25,711 nucleotides of DNA from Nemertoderma westbladi (GCA_032718475.1 JAUCBJ010007124.1:1-25711); one strand, 5' to 3'. Positions 8,951-17,601 are shown, counted from the first letter of the stretch. Numbers and translations: made by a program. The notes: generated by a model not told the origin, from the sequence alone.

Positions 8951-9693
8951 ACGACGTTAATATTAATGGTACCGTATTGGATAATCCTAACCAAACTTAT
9001 ATTGCAGGAAATACTTTGCCTAGTAGTAGCGATTTGAATTTAAACACAAATAATCAAAATAATAATTTCAATTTAAACGTGCAAAATAATCCGAATAATA
9101 ATTTAAATTTAGAAAATAATAATAACTCAAATAATTTAAATAATGATCCAAGCCCGAATTTACAAAATAATTCAAATAGTGTAGTCGCGCAAAATAATCC
9201 AAATGGTTCTATTTCGAACGAACAAAATAATTCCGTTTCTAATATAGGTGCTATTAATGCGAACGCGTCGGACGTGTATAACCCGACAGACGGCGGCCTG
9301 GTAGGCCACGTAGTTAGTAGGCAGGAGGTGGCGGGGTTGAGTCGACCCGACGGCGGCCTGGTAGGCCACGTAGTTAGTAGGCAGGAGGTGGCGGGGTCGA
9401 GTCGAGCCGACGGCGGCCTGGTAGGCCACGTAGTTAGTAGGCAGGGGGTGGCGGGGTTGAGCCAACCCGGAGTAGGCCCGATAGGCCAAGTAGTAGTGGA
9501 GAGAGAGGCAGGGGTAAGCGAACCCAGCCGCAGTAGAAATATTGTGTCGACTGGAGAGGGGTGTAGAAGAGAAGTAAGAGGTAGCGGTGTGATATGTGGC
9601 GAAGGGGGGGGGGGGCTACAGGAGCCCCACAACGAGAAGTTGGTGGCGAGAGGGGGGGGGGGCAGAGAGTGTCCCACAGGCGTCGGCGGATAA
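8931..9693 (+). CDS. Gag region, middle part: Asn-rich segment plus 20-residue repeats
   Basis: This open frame enters directly from the G-run without needing its own start; the only start-like codon nearby is a TTG at 8977. The first part (about 8932-9260) is dominated by Asn with Leu, Ser and Pro, written largely with AAT codons, so the DNA turns sharply AT-rich against the GC-richer surroundings. The second part holds a 60-bp tandem repeat (DGGLVGHVVSRQEVAG core), three near-identical copies from about 9289 to 9468 and a decayed fourth to about 9528. The end contains two further G-runs, after which coding appears to move to another frame. No domain family is recognised. The composition resembles prion-like low-complexity segments, which is an inference. 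It is probably part of Gag. Confidence 0.6.
9289..9528 (+). repeat. 60-bp in-frame tandem repeat
   Basis: Three near-identical 60-bp units (start words GACGGCGGCCTG) and one degenerate unit encode a 20-residue repeat with Gly/Val/Arg. Differences between units are few, so the expansion is recent. Confidence 0.88.
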
Positions 9694-11899
9694 TGCGCGG
9701 GCCGAATCAGGTAAACCGCAACACCCGGCGACGGAGAGTAATAGGGGGATTGCGAGTATCCCCAGCGGCGTGCGATCGAGCAGAGAGAGGCAGGTTGACG
9801 TCGCGAGAGGGCGGACGAAGCGTCGAGCCCGATCAGAAGAGGGAAGAAGAACAGTGGAGTTTAACCGGGAGGTCGACGAGAGATCTCACGAGCGGGAATA
9901 CTGCACTGAAAGGAGAAGAAGAGAAGACAGCAGAAGAAGTATCGCCGCGAACGACAGGAGAGTGAGGACGGATAGCGAGCCGTCGGTAGTCGAGATGGAA
10001 AGAGAGAGTCGGTGGGGTCGAACTTCGGGAGATTGCCGTCGTCCCGGAGAGACGCGACCTGACGAGACGCGTTACGCGTCGAGAGAGGGGTACACGATGT
10101 ACCGGCACGAAGACGAGAGTAGTAGAGGGGGTCGAAGAGAAACTTTCCGACGGGATATACCTACAGATCGAGAGTACGGTAGCCGCGGGGAGGATTATTC
10201 GAGAAGAATAAACTTCGATCCCGAGCAACACATACAGACTGTAGGACATACTGTAGGCCTTACTGCACATACCATAGGCCATGCTGACAGGAATAATGTA
10301 GGCGATAGGATAGCGCGGACGACGGAATTAAACCCGGAAGTCGCGGAGTACATACCGGCAGGTAGGCCAGAAGCTGATAGGCCTATACCGGTACCAGTAC
10401 AGCAGTATGACTACAGCATGCAAGGACATAACATATACCCAGGGGAGGGGGGAATTATTGCGGATAGATGCATGGGCCCCAATATATTAACATCAACCCC
10501 AGTACCAAACATACCGGTGGGGGGGGGGGGGGGACAGGGTGACATTCCCCCATCGCAATATCAACAATATACCCCGATAGGAGCAAGAACAACGAGACCC
10601 TTGGATGGAAATAGGTCATGTGACACAGAAATATGGAGGGGGCCGCTACCCCCAATGATATACCCAAGCCAAAGAAAGGCAGAAAATAGGACGGGCGGAC
10701 CACACCCAACAGGAGAAACTATACAACATCCATCGAATCCATTGGAAGCGCAGGCGATGGGGATGGCCACGTTGATCGATGCATTAAAAACAAGGATCGA
10801 ATTACCACCCGTGGAACCATTCAAATTCGATGGGAGTAGGCCGGAAGAATATCTCCAGTTTCGGCGTATGTATAGTAACGAAATACTAACAAAGAACTTG
10901 ACGCAGGCGGAGTGCCTAAAGTATCTGCAAGTATACACAGGAGGCCCAGCATACGACATCGTGAGGCAATATCAGGGCATAGAGGGCGGCTTCACGACGG
11001 CATGGCGGGCACTGGACAGGGAATACGGGCACCCGGCCAAGATCATCAGGCAGACCCTGAGAGGCATAACATCGGGTGGCCTACAGGATAATCCCGTTAG
11101 CATTAAGACATTCGCGAACAAGGTCGAGAAGGCGCTAATCGTGTTAAAGACGCTAGACGCGCCATATGAACTCAACGCGTCCAACAACATCACCACGATA
11201 GCGCAGGCACTACCGATGTGGTTGCGCAACAAGTGGAGGAAAATCGCTTTCTCCACTCGAGATAGGAAGGGTGCGGAACCGGGTTTAGAAGAAATGTCAA
11301 GCTTCTTAAACTACGAAGCTGAACTAATAACCGACCCAGTCTATAGCGAAGATAGCCTGGGAAAGGGACCGAAGACGGATTACCATAGACCGAAACCAGA
11401 GCACAATATGTCAAACGCATTACCGAAGCTCAGGCAATCACTGCCATATGCAGCAACGCAGGGGACTGCAAGTCCACAGGTAGCCGAAGGTAAGACCACA
11501 CCATGGAACGGACAGGGGAACAATAACAACACGAATAAATATAACCCCAGTACGTCCAGTAGGCCGAACCCAAACAATAAGAATAGTAGGGACTTTGGTA
11601 CAAACGCAGCTGCGATACGCAATGCACTGTATAAGGAGGGCTACGACCCAAAGAGCAAATGCCAGCTACATACAAATGCGCTTCATCAAACCATGAACTG
11701 CAGGTACTGGCAGGCGCTACCCAGGGAAGATCAGGTAGAATATGCGGCGAGGAATGAGATCTGCTCGCGATGTGTGATGAGTGGACATAGAGCTAGGCAG
11801 TGCAAGGAGACGCCGGTCAAGTTTGGTCAAAGGAGAGGCCAAACGATGGCAACGAGCACAGTAGGGGCGAGAAGAGAGGAACGGTGCTACTTGGAGTAG
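9596..11899 (+). CDS. gag: Gag core: DUF1759 capsid-like domain and CCHC knuckle
   Basis: This is a 767-codon frame; its nominal start is GTG, so it is best read as a continuation of the upstream gag frames. Residues 1-390 are Arg/Asp/Gly-rich and low complexity, with a fourth G-run (10519-10533) read as poly-Gly. Residues about 393-570 match DUF1759, the gag core of BEL/Pao elements; the typical phrase is FKFDGSRPEEYLQFRRMY. A linker rich in Asn/Pro/Thr follows. A zinc knuckle C-X2-C-X4-H-X4-C lies at residues 723-736, with more Cys/His just before it. The product would assemble the particle and bind element RNA. It ends at TAG 11897-11899, overlapping the protease frame, which lies one base back (-1), the arrangement often used for gag-pol frameshifting. 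I see no textbook slippery heptamer in the overlap. Confidence 0.9.
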   Translation: MAKGGGGYRSPTTRSWWREGGGAESVPQASADNARAESGKPQHPATESNRGIASIPSGVRSSRERQVDVARGRTKRRARSEEGRRTVEFNREVDERSHEREYCTERRRREDSRRSIAANDRRVRTDSEPSVVEMERESRWGRTSGDCRRPGETRPDETRYASREGYTMYRHEDESSRGGRRETFRRDIPTDREYGSRGEDYSRRINFDPEQHIQTVGHTVGLTAHTIGHADRNNVGDRIARTTELNPEVAEYIPAGRPEADRPIPVPVQQYDYSMQGHNIYPGEGGIIADRCMGPNILTSTPVPNIPVGGGGGQGDIPPSQYQQYTPIGARTTRPLDGNRSCDTEIWRGPLPPMIYPSQRKAENRTGGPHPTGETIQHPSNPLEAQAMGMATLIDALKTRIELPPVEPFKFDGSRPEEYLQFRRMYSNEILTKNLTQAECLKYLQVYTGGPAYDIVRQYQGIEGGFTTAWRALDREYGHPAKIIRQTLRGITSGGLQDNPVSIKTFANKVEKALIVLKTLDAPYELNASNNITTIAQALPMWLRNKWRKIAFSTRDRKGAEPGLEEMSSFLNYEAELITDPVYSEDSLGKGPKTDYHRPKPEHNMSNALPKLRQSLPYAATQGTASPQVAEGKTTPWNGQGNNNNTNKYNPSTSSRPNPNNKNSRDFGTNAAAIRNALYKEGYDPKSKCQLHTNALHQTMNCRYWQALPREDQVEYAARNEICSRCVMSGHRARQCKETPVKFGQRRGQTMATSTVGARREERCYLE
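9604..9662 (+). repeat. Paired G-runs in gag (12 G and 11 G; frame-change point 2)
   Basis: G-runs lie at 9604-9615 and 9652-9662. All three forward frames are open between and around them. The Asn-rich frame closes at 9693, and the frame carrying the gag core is open from 9596, so the switch happens within this interval. Confidence 0.85.
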
Positions 11900-12654
11900 T
11901 ACCCGTGCGAGTGATTGGGGAAGGCAATCGATCAATAACAACATTAATGCTGGTTGATAGTGGAGCTGCCTTCACATTAATCGAAGAATGGGTGGCCGAA
12001 GAGATAGGATTGAGAACGAGGCCAAGTAGAATGGCGGTAACAACCATCTCTAGCAAAGATGAGATCCTGGAGATGAGAACAGGACGGTGCGCAATTGCAG
12101 CAGTGGCACCAGGATGCGACTATGGGGCAACCATCGACCCCATCCAAGTGATAGAGTCAATTAATATCAACGCCAGGCGGCCAACCAACATCGAGGTCGA
12201 GCAGTATAAATTCCTGGACGACATTGACTTCTCAATCCCAGACGTGGACGTTAGGAAGGTGTCCATCATAGTAGGTATGGACTGCCCAACGGCCCACGAA
12301 AGAATGCAAACGGTCTTCGGCGAAGACAAGCAGAGTGACCCGGTGGCCATATTAACACCATTCGGGTGGACGCTGAGTGGTCCAATCAAGAGTAAGATAC
12401 CATTTAGGATGTCGGAGACATCAGGATGCATGTTCGCGGGAGCAATGCAGGAAATGGGTGACGAGGGAGCAGAGGAGCAGCTTAAAAGACTGCTCAGACA
12501 GTATTTCGAGGGACTGAAAGAAACTGGGGTCGGGACCTCGGTAGAAGACAAACAGGCTTTAAAGAGCGTGGAGGAATCGATGACTATGCGACGAGGGGTG
12601 GTATACAATAGGAATGGTATGGAAACTACCGAAGATACCGCTACCCGACAATAG
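11800..12654 (+). CDS. pro: Pol part 1: aspartic protease (DUF1758 type)
   Basis: The frame is open through the gag overlap; its nominal start is GTG, so expression should come from frameshifting out of gag. Around residues 45-60 the phrase LVDSGAAFTLI carries the DSGA active-site signature of retropepsin-like proteases of the DUF1758 family. The following 130 residues (MDCPTAHE, TPFGWTLSGPI) are typical of the BEL/Pao segment between protease and RT. The enzyme would cleave the gag-pol polyprotein as a dimer. The frame stops at 12654, while RT is open one frame over from 12614. This protease-RT break has no known programmed counterpart in the family and is probably a one-base indel near 12600. 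Confidence 0.88.
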   Translation: MQGDAGQVWSKERPNDGNEHSRGEKRGTVLLGVVPVRVIGEGNRSITTLMLVDSGAAFTLIEEWVAEEIGLRTRPSRMAVTTISSKDEILEMRTGRCAIAAVAPGCDYGATIDPIQVIESININARRPTNIEVEQYKFLDDIDFSIPDVDVRKVSIIVGMDCPTAHERMQTVFGEDKQSDPVAILTPFGWTLSGPIKSKIPFRMSETSGCMFAGAMQEMGDEGAEEQLKRLLRQYFEGLKETGVGTSVEDKQALKSVEESMTMRRGVVYNRNGMETTEDTATRQ

Positions 12655-14080
12655 GGGGATGGTACTCACGAGACTCCGCAAGCTGAAACAAACACTAAAA
12701 CGGAGCCCCAAGAAGAATGAGTACATCCACAGAACGATTAAGAAGTACGTCGAGAAAGGATGGGCCGTGGAGTTACCGGTCGACGAGCCGAACACGGACA
12801 GGATATATTACCTGCCACTACACGTGGCTTTAGACCCAAAGAAAGGTAAACTACGGATGGTAGTCGACGCATCAGCAAAGACAGACGGAAAATGCTTAAA
12901 CGATTACCTGTTAGAAGGCCCAAACATATACAACTCGGGCATAGAGGTCCTACTTAGATTTAGAAATGGGAAACACGCCTTCACGTGTGACATAGAAGGC
13001 ATGTTCAACCAAGTCCGTGTAATGGAAGAAGATAGCGACAGTCAGCGCTTCTTATGGTATAACGGCGAGGAAGAACCGCCGATAATACCAGCATATAAGA
13101 TGGTAGTACAAAACATGGGGGCCAAGTCGTCTTCATTTACGACGACTATGGCAGTGAGAGACACAGTGAAGGGGAAGGAAGATAGATACAGCAGTAGGGC
13201 CGTCGATATGATTCGACGCGGCTTCTACGTAGACGACGGAATGGAGTCTGGAAATACGGTTAAGGAGATACTGGACACAGGGCGCGAGGTTCGCGACATC
13301 CTAAAGGGATCCGGCTTTAACCTGACCAAATTCCAATCCAGTTCGGAAGAATTTATCAAGGCGATAGAGGACAGGAGACCAGAATCGACCATGGATAATC
13401 CCACAACAGTCAAAGGGCAGGACATGGCGATTAAGAGAACAGAATCTCAACAGAAGGCATTGGGAATCGTGTGGGATAGAGAGACAGACGCACTGAAGTA
13501 TCAGCTGAGCCAGGAGGGCGCAGGCATCCACACGAAGAGGGGCTATGTATCGTATATAGCAAGGATATACGATCCCCTAGGCCTAGCATCCCCATTATTA
13601 GTCACGGGGAAACAGATACTCAAGAGAGTATACAAATTGAAGGATGAGTGGGACGTAGAGGTACCAGAGGAAATCAAGAAACAGTGGAGCAAGTGGACAA
13701 GAGACTTGGAGAAGATGGGAACATACAACATGCCTCGAGTGTATTTCCCGGATGGGAACATGACGAGTCTGGACCTATACATGTTCTCCGATGCGTCGTT
13801 GGAGGCGTACGGAGCGGCACTCTATTTAGTACAACGAGAGGGGGCTCACAAGCCCAGACTGGCCTTTAGCAAAGCTAAGTCAACGCCGTCAGATTCAGCA
13901 TCAGTTCCCAAACTAGAATTGACAGCTGCCAGACTAGGAGTTAGGGCCACGGCCTACCTACTGGATACTATTCCCAACATAGTGGAGACACACTACTGGA
14001 CGGATTCCATGGTAGTGCTTGGTTGGCTACATAACGAAAGGACGAGATACCCTATATTCGTCGCGAATAGGGTGATATAG
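12614..14080 (+). CDS. pol: Pol part 2: reverse transcriptase and RNase H (interrupted)
   Basis: This is a 488-codon frame. RT motif A has Asp at residue 126 (CDIEGMFNQV) and motif C is YVDD at 205-208, so the catalytic triad is present. The phrases QRFLWY and FNLTKFQS are typical of BEL/Pao RT. RNase H follows: FSDAS, KLELTAA and YWTDSM supply the acidic residues. The region between is the Pao peptidase/connection family (Peptidase_A17 in Pfam terms). The enzyme would copy element RNA to DNA. The frame ends at TAG 14078-14080, inside the first of two copies of a duplicated segment, where about five extra bases and stops lie just after the phrase YPIFVANRV. Integrase therefore cannot be reached in frame from this RT. 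Confidence 0.92.
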   Translation: MVWKLPKIPLPDNRGMVLTRLRKLKQTLKRSPKKNEYIHRTIKKYVEKGWAVELPVDEPNTDRIYYLPLHVALDPKKGKLRMVVDASAKTDGKCLNDYLLEGPNIYNSGIEVLLRFRNGKHAFTCDIEGMFNQVRVMEEDSDSQRFLWYNGEEEPPIIPAYKMVVQNMGAKSSSFTTTMAVRDTVKGKEDRYSSRAVDMIRRGFYVDDGMESGNTVKEILDTGREVRDILKGSGFNLTKFQSSSEEFIKAIEDRRPESTMDNPTTVKGQDMAIKRTESQQKALGIVWDRETDALKYQLSQEGAGIHTKRGYVSYIARIYDPLGLASPLLVTGKQILKRVYKLKDEWDVEVPEEIKKQWSKWTRDLEKMGTYNMPRVYFPDGNMTSLDLYMFSDASLEAYGAALYLVQREGAHKPRLAFSKAKSTPSDSASVPKLELTAARLGVRATAYLLDTIPNIVETHYWTDSMVVLGWLHNERTRYPIFVANRVI

Positions 14081-14321
14081 AATAGATAAGGGCGACTACA
14101 GAATTGGAAAGGTGGCATTACTGCCCAACGGACGAGAACCCAGCAGACTTGTTATCAAGGGGCATGGCACGCCACACTTTCTTAAAAAAGGAAGGATTGT
14201 GGCAACACGGGCCGCAGTTTCTGAGCGACAAAGAGGCCTGGCCGCCGATGAGAAAGGTGGACCCGGGCTCAGGAGAGGTAGTGTCAGAAGGAGAAGAGGG
14301 AGACTCAGAGGGAGAAGAGAT
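13850..14321 (+). repeat. Duplicated RNase H segment, copy 1 (defective)
   Basis: 472 bp, directly followed by the 464-bp copy 2. Both start AAGCCCAGACT and end GGGAGAAGAGAT. I count about 40 substitutions over the alignable bases (roughly 9%). Copy 1 has about five extra bases with stop codons near 14075-14090 and three extra near 14272. Its 3' half is open in a third frame up to 14334. Confidence 0.93.
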
Positions 14322-15302
14322 AAGCCCAGACTAGCCTTTAGTAAAGCAAAGTCAACGCCGCCATATTCAGCATCAGTTCCCAAGTTAGAATTGACAGCTG
14401 CGAGACTAGGAGTTAGAGCCACAGCCTACTTAGTGGATACTATTCCCAACATAGTGGAGACACACTACTGGACGGACTCCATGGTAGTGCTTGGTTGGCT
14501 ACATAACGAAAGGACGAGATACCCGATATTCGTCGCAAATAGAGTGGACGAAATAAGGGCGACCACAGAACTGGAAAGGTGGCACTACTGCCCAACAGAC
14601 GAGAACCCAGCGGACTTGCTGTCGAGGGGCGTAGAACGCCACACTTTCCTGAAGAAGGAAGTATTGTGGCAGCATGGGCCACAATTTCTGAGCGATAAGG
14701 AGGCCTGGCCGCCGATGAGAAGGGTGGACCCGGGCTCAGAAGTGGTATCAGAAGGAGAAGAGGGAGATTCAGAGGGAGAAGAGATATACTCCCAGATGGT
14801 GAGGGAGATTAGGGACGTGCAACCAGGACGAGAACTGTGCGATAATCCGACAGATAAACTCCTCAGTTACAGTTCTAGTTGGTATAAGACCAAGAAACTA
14901 GTGGCGTACTGGAGAGCCTTCGGGAATTTCCTTGCGGGAGTTGGTAAGGACAAGAAGACCAGGACAACCATAGATCTGGAAGGAGCGGCCAAGGCAGTGA
15001 TCCGCTATGAACAACGGAAGAACTACGGCGACGAGATGGAACGCGTCGGTAACCAACAGCACCTCCGATGGGACAGCGAGCTGATTACGCTGTCGCCACA
15101 ACTCAATGACGACGGGATTCTAGTAATGAATTCTAGGGTGGGATACAACAACAGCATAGTCGTACCACCGAAACCCATCATCATTCCTACAGGATCGCCG
15201 ATAGTCCATCAGATTATATGGGACTCCCACAAATCCATATTGCATGGGGGCACCAACCGAACCCTCACAGAGATAGGAGGACCTATTGGGTCAAACAATT
15301 GA
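14112..15302 (+). pseudogene. Pol part 3: RNase H copy 2, linker and start of integrase, out of frame
   Basis: Meaningful coding starts with copy 2 at 14322; the first 70 codons are an out-of-frame reading of copy 1. Copy 2 lacks the FSDAS part of RNase H, which exists only upstream of copy 1, so neither copy in this frame makes a whole RNase H. Then come the RNase H-integrase linker (YKTKKLVAYWRAF, typical of BEL/Pao) and the His half of the integrase zinc-binding domain (HKSILHGG, near 15228). The frame ends at 15302 without reaching the Cys pair, which lies in the next frame. The break is close to 15275-15285 in a GGAGGA run and looks like a single-base loss. Confidence 0.85.
14322..14785 (+). 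repeat. Duplicated RNase H segment, copy 2
   Basis: 464 bp, open throughout in the frame that leads on to integrase. The 472-bp offset is not a multiple of three, so the duplication by itself puts copy 2 out of frame with the RT. Confidence 0.93.
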
Positions 15303-16162
15303 GGAAGAAGGTAAAAGCGGTAGTGGGGCAGTGCCAGACATGCCGACGAGCGAAGAAGGAGCGAGCGGTACAGGAGATGGCGCCACTACCGGCGAGTAGG
15401 GTAAGACAGCACGACCCGCCATTTACGCATTGCGGTGTGGACATGTTCGGGCCGATAAAGATCAAAGTGATGCGACACACGGAGAAACGCTACGGCATTA
15501 TCTTCGTATGCAACAACACACGGGCGGTAGGGATAGAACTCGCCCAAGATGCAACCGCATCAGCATTCATTAATGCCTTAGAAAGGTTTAGGGACCGCAA
15601 AGGTGGGACGATCGCAGTGATATACAGCGACAACGGCACCAACTTTGTGGGCGCAGAGAATGAGATGGCAGAGGCATTGGACATCTTGGAGGGAGAAGAA
15701 GTCAGGGCAGCCATGAGAAGACGACAAGTAAAGTGGGAGAGGAGGACGCCGTATGCACCACATACACTAGGATGCGTCGAGAGACTGGTGGGCAGTTCAA
15801 AGCGTCTCATGACGAAGCTAATGAACACCCACATGGTCACCGAGGACGTCTTGAGAACGGTGCTTGCGAAGTGCGAGGGTATCATTAATAGTAGACCGCT
15901 ATATACGGAGAATGATGACCCTGAGTCATTAGATGTGCTGACGCCCAGCCATTTTCTAATGGAAAGGCCAGCGACCATCGATATGCGGGGTGTAGACCCA
16001 GATGACATACACTCCCGCCAGAGTTGGAAGGTCGCTAAAGCGATAAGCGCAGAATACTGGAGAAGGTGGGTTGAGGAATACCTACCCACGCTTCACAAAA
16101 GAAGCAAGTGGAGGAAGTCGAATAGAGAGAGGAGAGGGAGATCTCGTAATCGTCACGGATGA
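15218..16162 (+). CDS. pol: Pol part 4: integrase catalytic domain
   Basis: The nominal ATG at 15218 is inside the zinc-binding domain read in the wrong frame; authentic sequence begins near 15280 (YWVKQLRKK). The Cys pair CQTC is at residues 39-42. The DDE triad is visible: Asp75 in GVDMFGP, Asp138 in IYSDNGTNF and Glu188 in CVERLVGS. NSRPLYTE and LTPSHFL are family hallmarks. The enzyme would insert the cDNA into the genome. The frame ends at 16162 in an AG-rich stretch, while the C-terminal domain is open in the adjacent frame, so a further indel lies at about 16115-16135. Confidence 0.92.
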   Translation: MGLPQIHIAWGHQPNPHRDRRTYWVKQLRKKVKAVVGQCQTCRRAKKERAVQEMAPLPASRVRQHDPPFTHCGVDMFGPIKIKVMRHTEKRYGIIFVCNNTRAVGIELAQDATASAFINALERFRDRKGGTIAVIYSDNGTNFVGAENEMAEALDILEGEEVRAAMRRRQVKWERRTPYAPHTLGCVERLVGSSKRLMTKLMNTHMVTEDVLRTVLAKCEGIINSRPLYTENDDPESLDVLTPSHFLMERPATIDMRGVDPDDIHSRQSWKVAKAISAEYWRRWVEEYLPTLHKRSKWRKSNRERRGRSRNRHG

Positions 16163-16334
16163 TACTATCATCAACAACCAGTGGCGGTTGGCGAGAGTTG
16201 TAGGCACTTACTCCGATGAGGACGGAAGAGTCCGATCGGTAGAAGTGCGGATAGGGGGCAAGATAGGTGTGAAAGACAGAAAAACCTACAGGAGAGCTGT
16301 AGGGAAATGCTGTCTATTAGAAGGGGCACCTTAG
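16071..16334 (+). CDS. Pol part 5: integrase C-terminal domain (DUF5641)
   Basis: Meaningful sequence starts near 16125. GDLVIVTDD, WRLARVVGTYSDEDGRVRSV and the C-terminal KCCLLE match the DUF5641 domain that closes BEL/Pao integrases (a DNA-binding, SH3-like part). It overlaps the catalytic-domain frame by about 90 bases and is displaced by one base. It ends pol at the stop 16332-16334. Confidence 0.85.
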   Translation: MRNTYPRFTKEASGGSRIERGEGDLVIVTDDTIINNQWRLARVVGTYSDEDGRVRSVEVRIGGKIGVKDRKTYRRAVGKCCLLEGAP

Positions 16335-16439
16335 ATCGTTTGTTAGGAAGGATTTAGTCGTCCAAGTTTTGGACTGAGGGGGGTTGGGATTGAGGGTGAG
16401 ACGCCCTTCCCACACATAAAATAAAAATAAAATAATATA
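16335..16439 (+). other. Post-pol spacer
   Basis: Short non-coding spacer with a perfect 6-bp stem, 3-nt loop (GTCCAA/TTGGAC, 16360-16374), a G-rich stretch and an A-rich tail that leads into the hairpin array. Confidence 0.6.
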
Positions 16440-17125
16440 AAAATTAGAGTTAGTCAGTTAGTTAGGAGTTAGTTAGAAGGTACGTAGTACCTAGAGTTAG
16501 TTAGTTAGTCAGTTAGAAGGTACGTAGTACCTAGAGTTAGTTAGTTAGTCAGTTAGAAGGTACGTAGTACCTAGAGTTAGTTAGTTAGTCAGTTAGAAGG
16601 TACGTAGTACCTAGAGTTAGTTAGTTAGTCAGTTAGAAGGTACGTAGTACCTAGAGTTAGTTAGTTAGTCAGTTAGAAGGTACGTAGTACCTAGAGTTAG
16701 TTAGTTAGTCAGTTAGAAGGTACGTAGTACCTAGAGTTAGTTAGTTAGTTAGTTAGAAGGTACGTAGTACCGAGTGTTAGGAGTCAGTTAGTTAGAGGTG
16801 TTAGAGAAGTAGTAAGAGGGTACGTAGTACCGGTGGTTAGTAGAGTTAGAGGTTAGTAAGAGGGTACGTAGTACCGGTTAGTAAGAGTAGAGTTGGAAGT
16901 TAGTAAGAGGGTATGTAGTACCGATAGTTAGTGGAGTAGGTAGAGGGTACGTAGTACCGTTAGTTAGAGAGTAGTAAGAGGGTACGTAGTACCATTAGTG
17001 GAGTTAGAGTAAGAGTTAGAGGGTACGTAGTACCGCTAGTTAGGGAGAGAGAGTAAGAGTTAGAGGGTACGTAGTACCGATAGTTAGTTGGAGGTTAGTA
17101 AGAGGGTACGTAGTACCGATTAGTA
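16440..17125 (+). repeat. Array of 16 GGTACGTAGTACC hairpins
   Basis: The core TACGTAGTAC is found at 16481, 16521, 16561, 16601, 16641, 16681, 16721 and 16761 with an exact 40-bp period, then at 16821, 16865, 16912 (one substitution, TATG), 16948, 16983, 17023, 17068 and 17107 at irregular 35-60 bp spacing. In most copies the core sits in GGTACGTAGTACC, which forms a 5-bp stem with a 3-nt loop. Between cores lie GTTAG-rich spacers, which are uniform in the first half and diverged in the second, while the core stays intact. It lies between pol and the third ORF and is not a coding repeat. Confidence 0.93.
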
Positions 17126-17601
17126 AGAGATAGAGGTGGAAGGGTATATATAGTATAGATATTAGTCAGTAGTTAGTAGCGAGAGGGGGGCATATGAGTA
17201 CAGTTGGATAGATCGTGTAGGCCACGCGACATATACTGCTGTACTGCACAGGCCCATAGAGTAGGTCAGAATGTGGATTACGAAATAGAATAATCCATAA
17301 ACAGTAAAGTAGTAGAATTAAGTTAAATTAAAAATAAATAGAATAAATAGGGCTAAAAATTACAAATTATGGTAACAGAAGGGAAATTATTCTGGAACAT
17401 AATTAAAGCAACGGACAGAAATTGCAAATAGGGTACATTTGTTAGCTACAAAATTAGGTAATAGAAATTTAGGCTAAAAGGCGTAGTTAGATAGAAAATA
17501 GGCCATTCTCGAACTGTGCAGACCATCAGAAACTTATCACTCATCTGTATTGCACCTTGGTAAGGCACCACCTTACAGGTGAGCTAGTGAGAGTGTTCGG
17601 A
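17126..17601 (+). other. Leader of the third ORF
   Basis: AT-rich non-coding sequence with no ORF or stable repeat. Close to its 3' end is GTAAGG CACCA CCTTAC (17560-17576), a 6-bp hairpin that also reads as a donor-like GGTAAGG and an acceptor-like CCTTACAG, followed at once by GTGAGC. Confidence 0.5.

Noticed and set aside
8245-8994. 249-codon antisense ORF over gag and similar antisense ORFs at 7287-7787, 9054-9677 and 18991-19746
   Set aside because: Shadows of biased, repeat-rich sense coding; composition is Ser/Leu/Arg low complexity with no domain.
11800-16334. Treating every pol break as programmed frameshifting
   Set aside because: Only the gag-protease overlap has a plausible family precedent; the others fall inside domains (integrase zinc domain, RNase H) and look like indels or recombination.
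16440-16780. Telomere-like (TTAG)n sequence
   Set aside because: GTTAG words are only the spacers of a 40-bp unit; there is no uniform TTAGG or TTAGGG run.
16440-17125. CRISPR array
   Set aside because: Spacers are repeats themselves rather than unique, the setting is eukaryotic and no cas gene is present.
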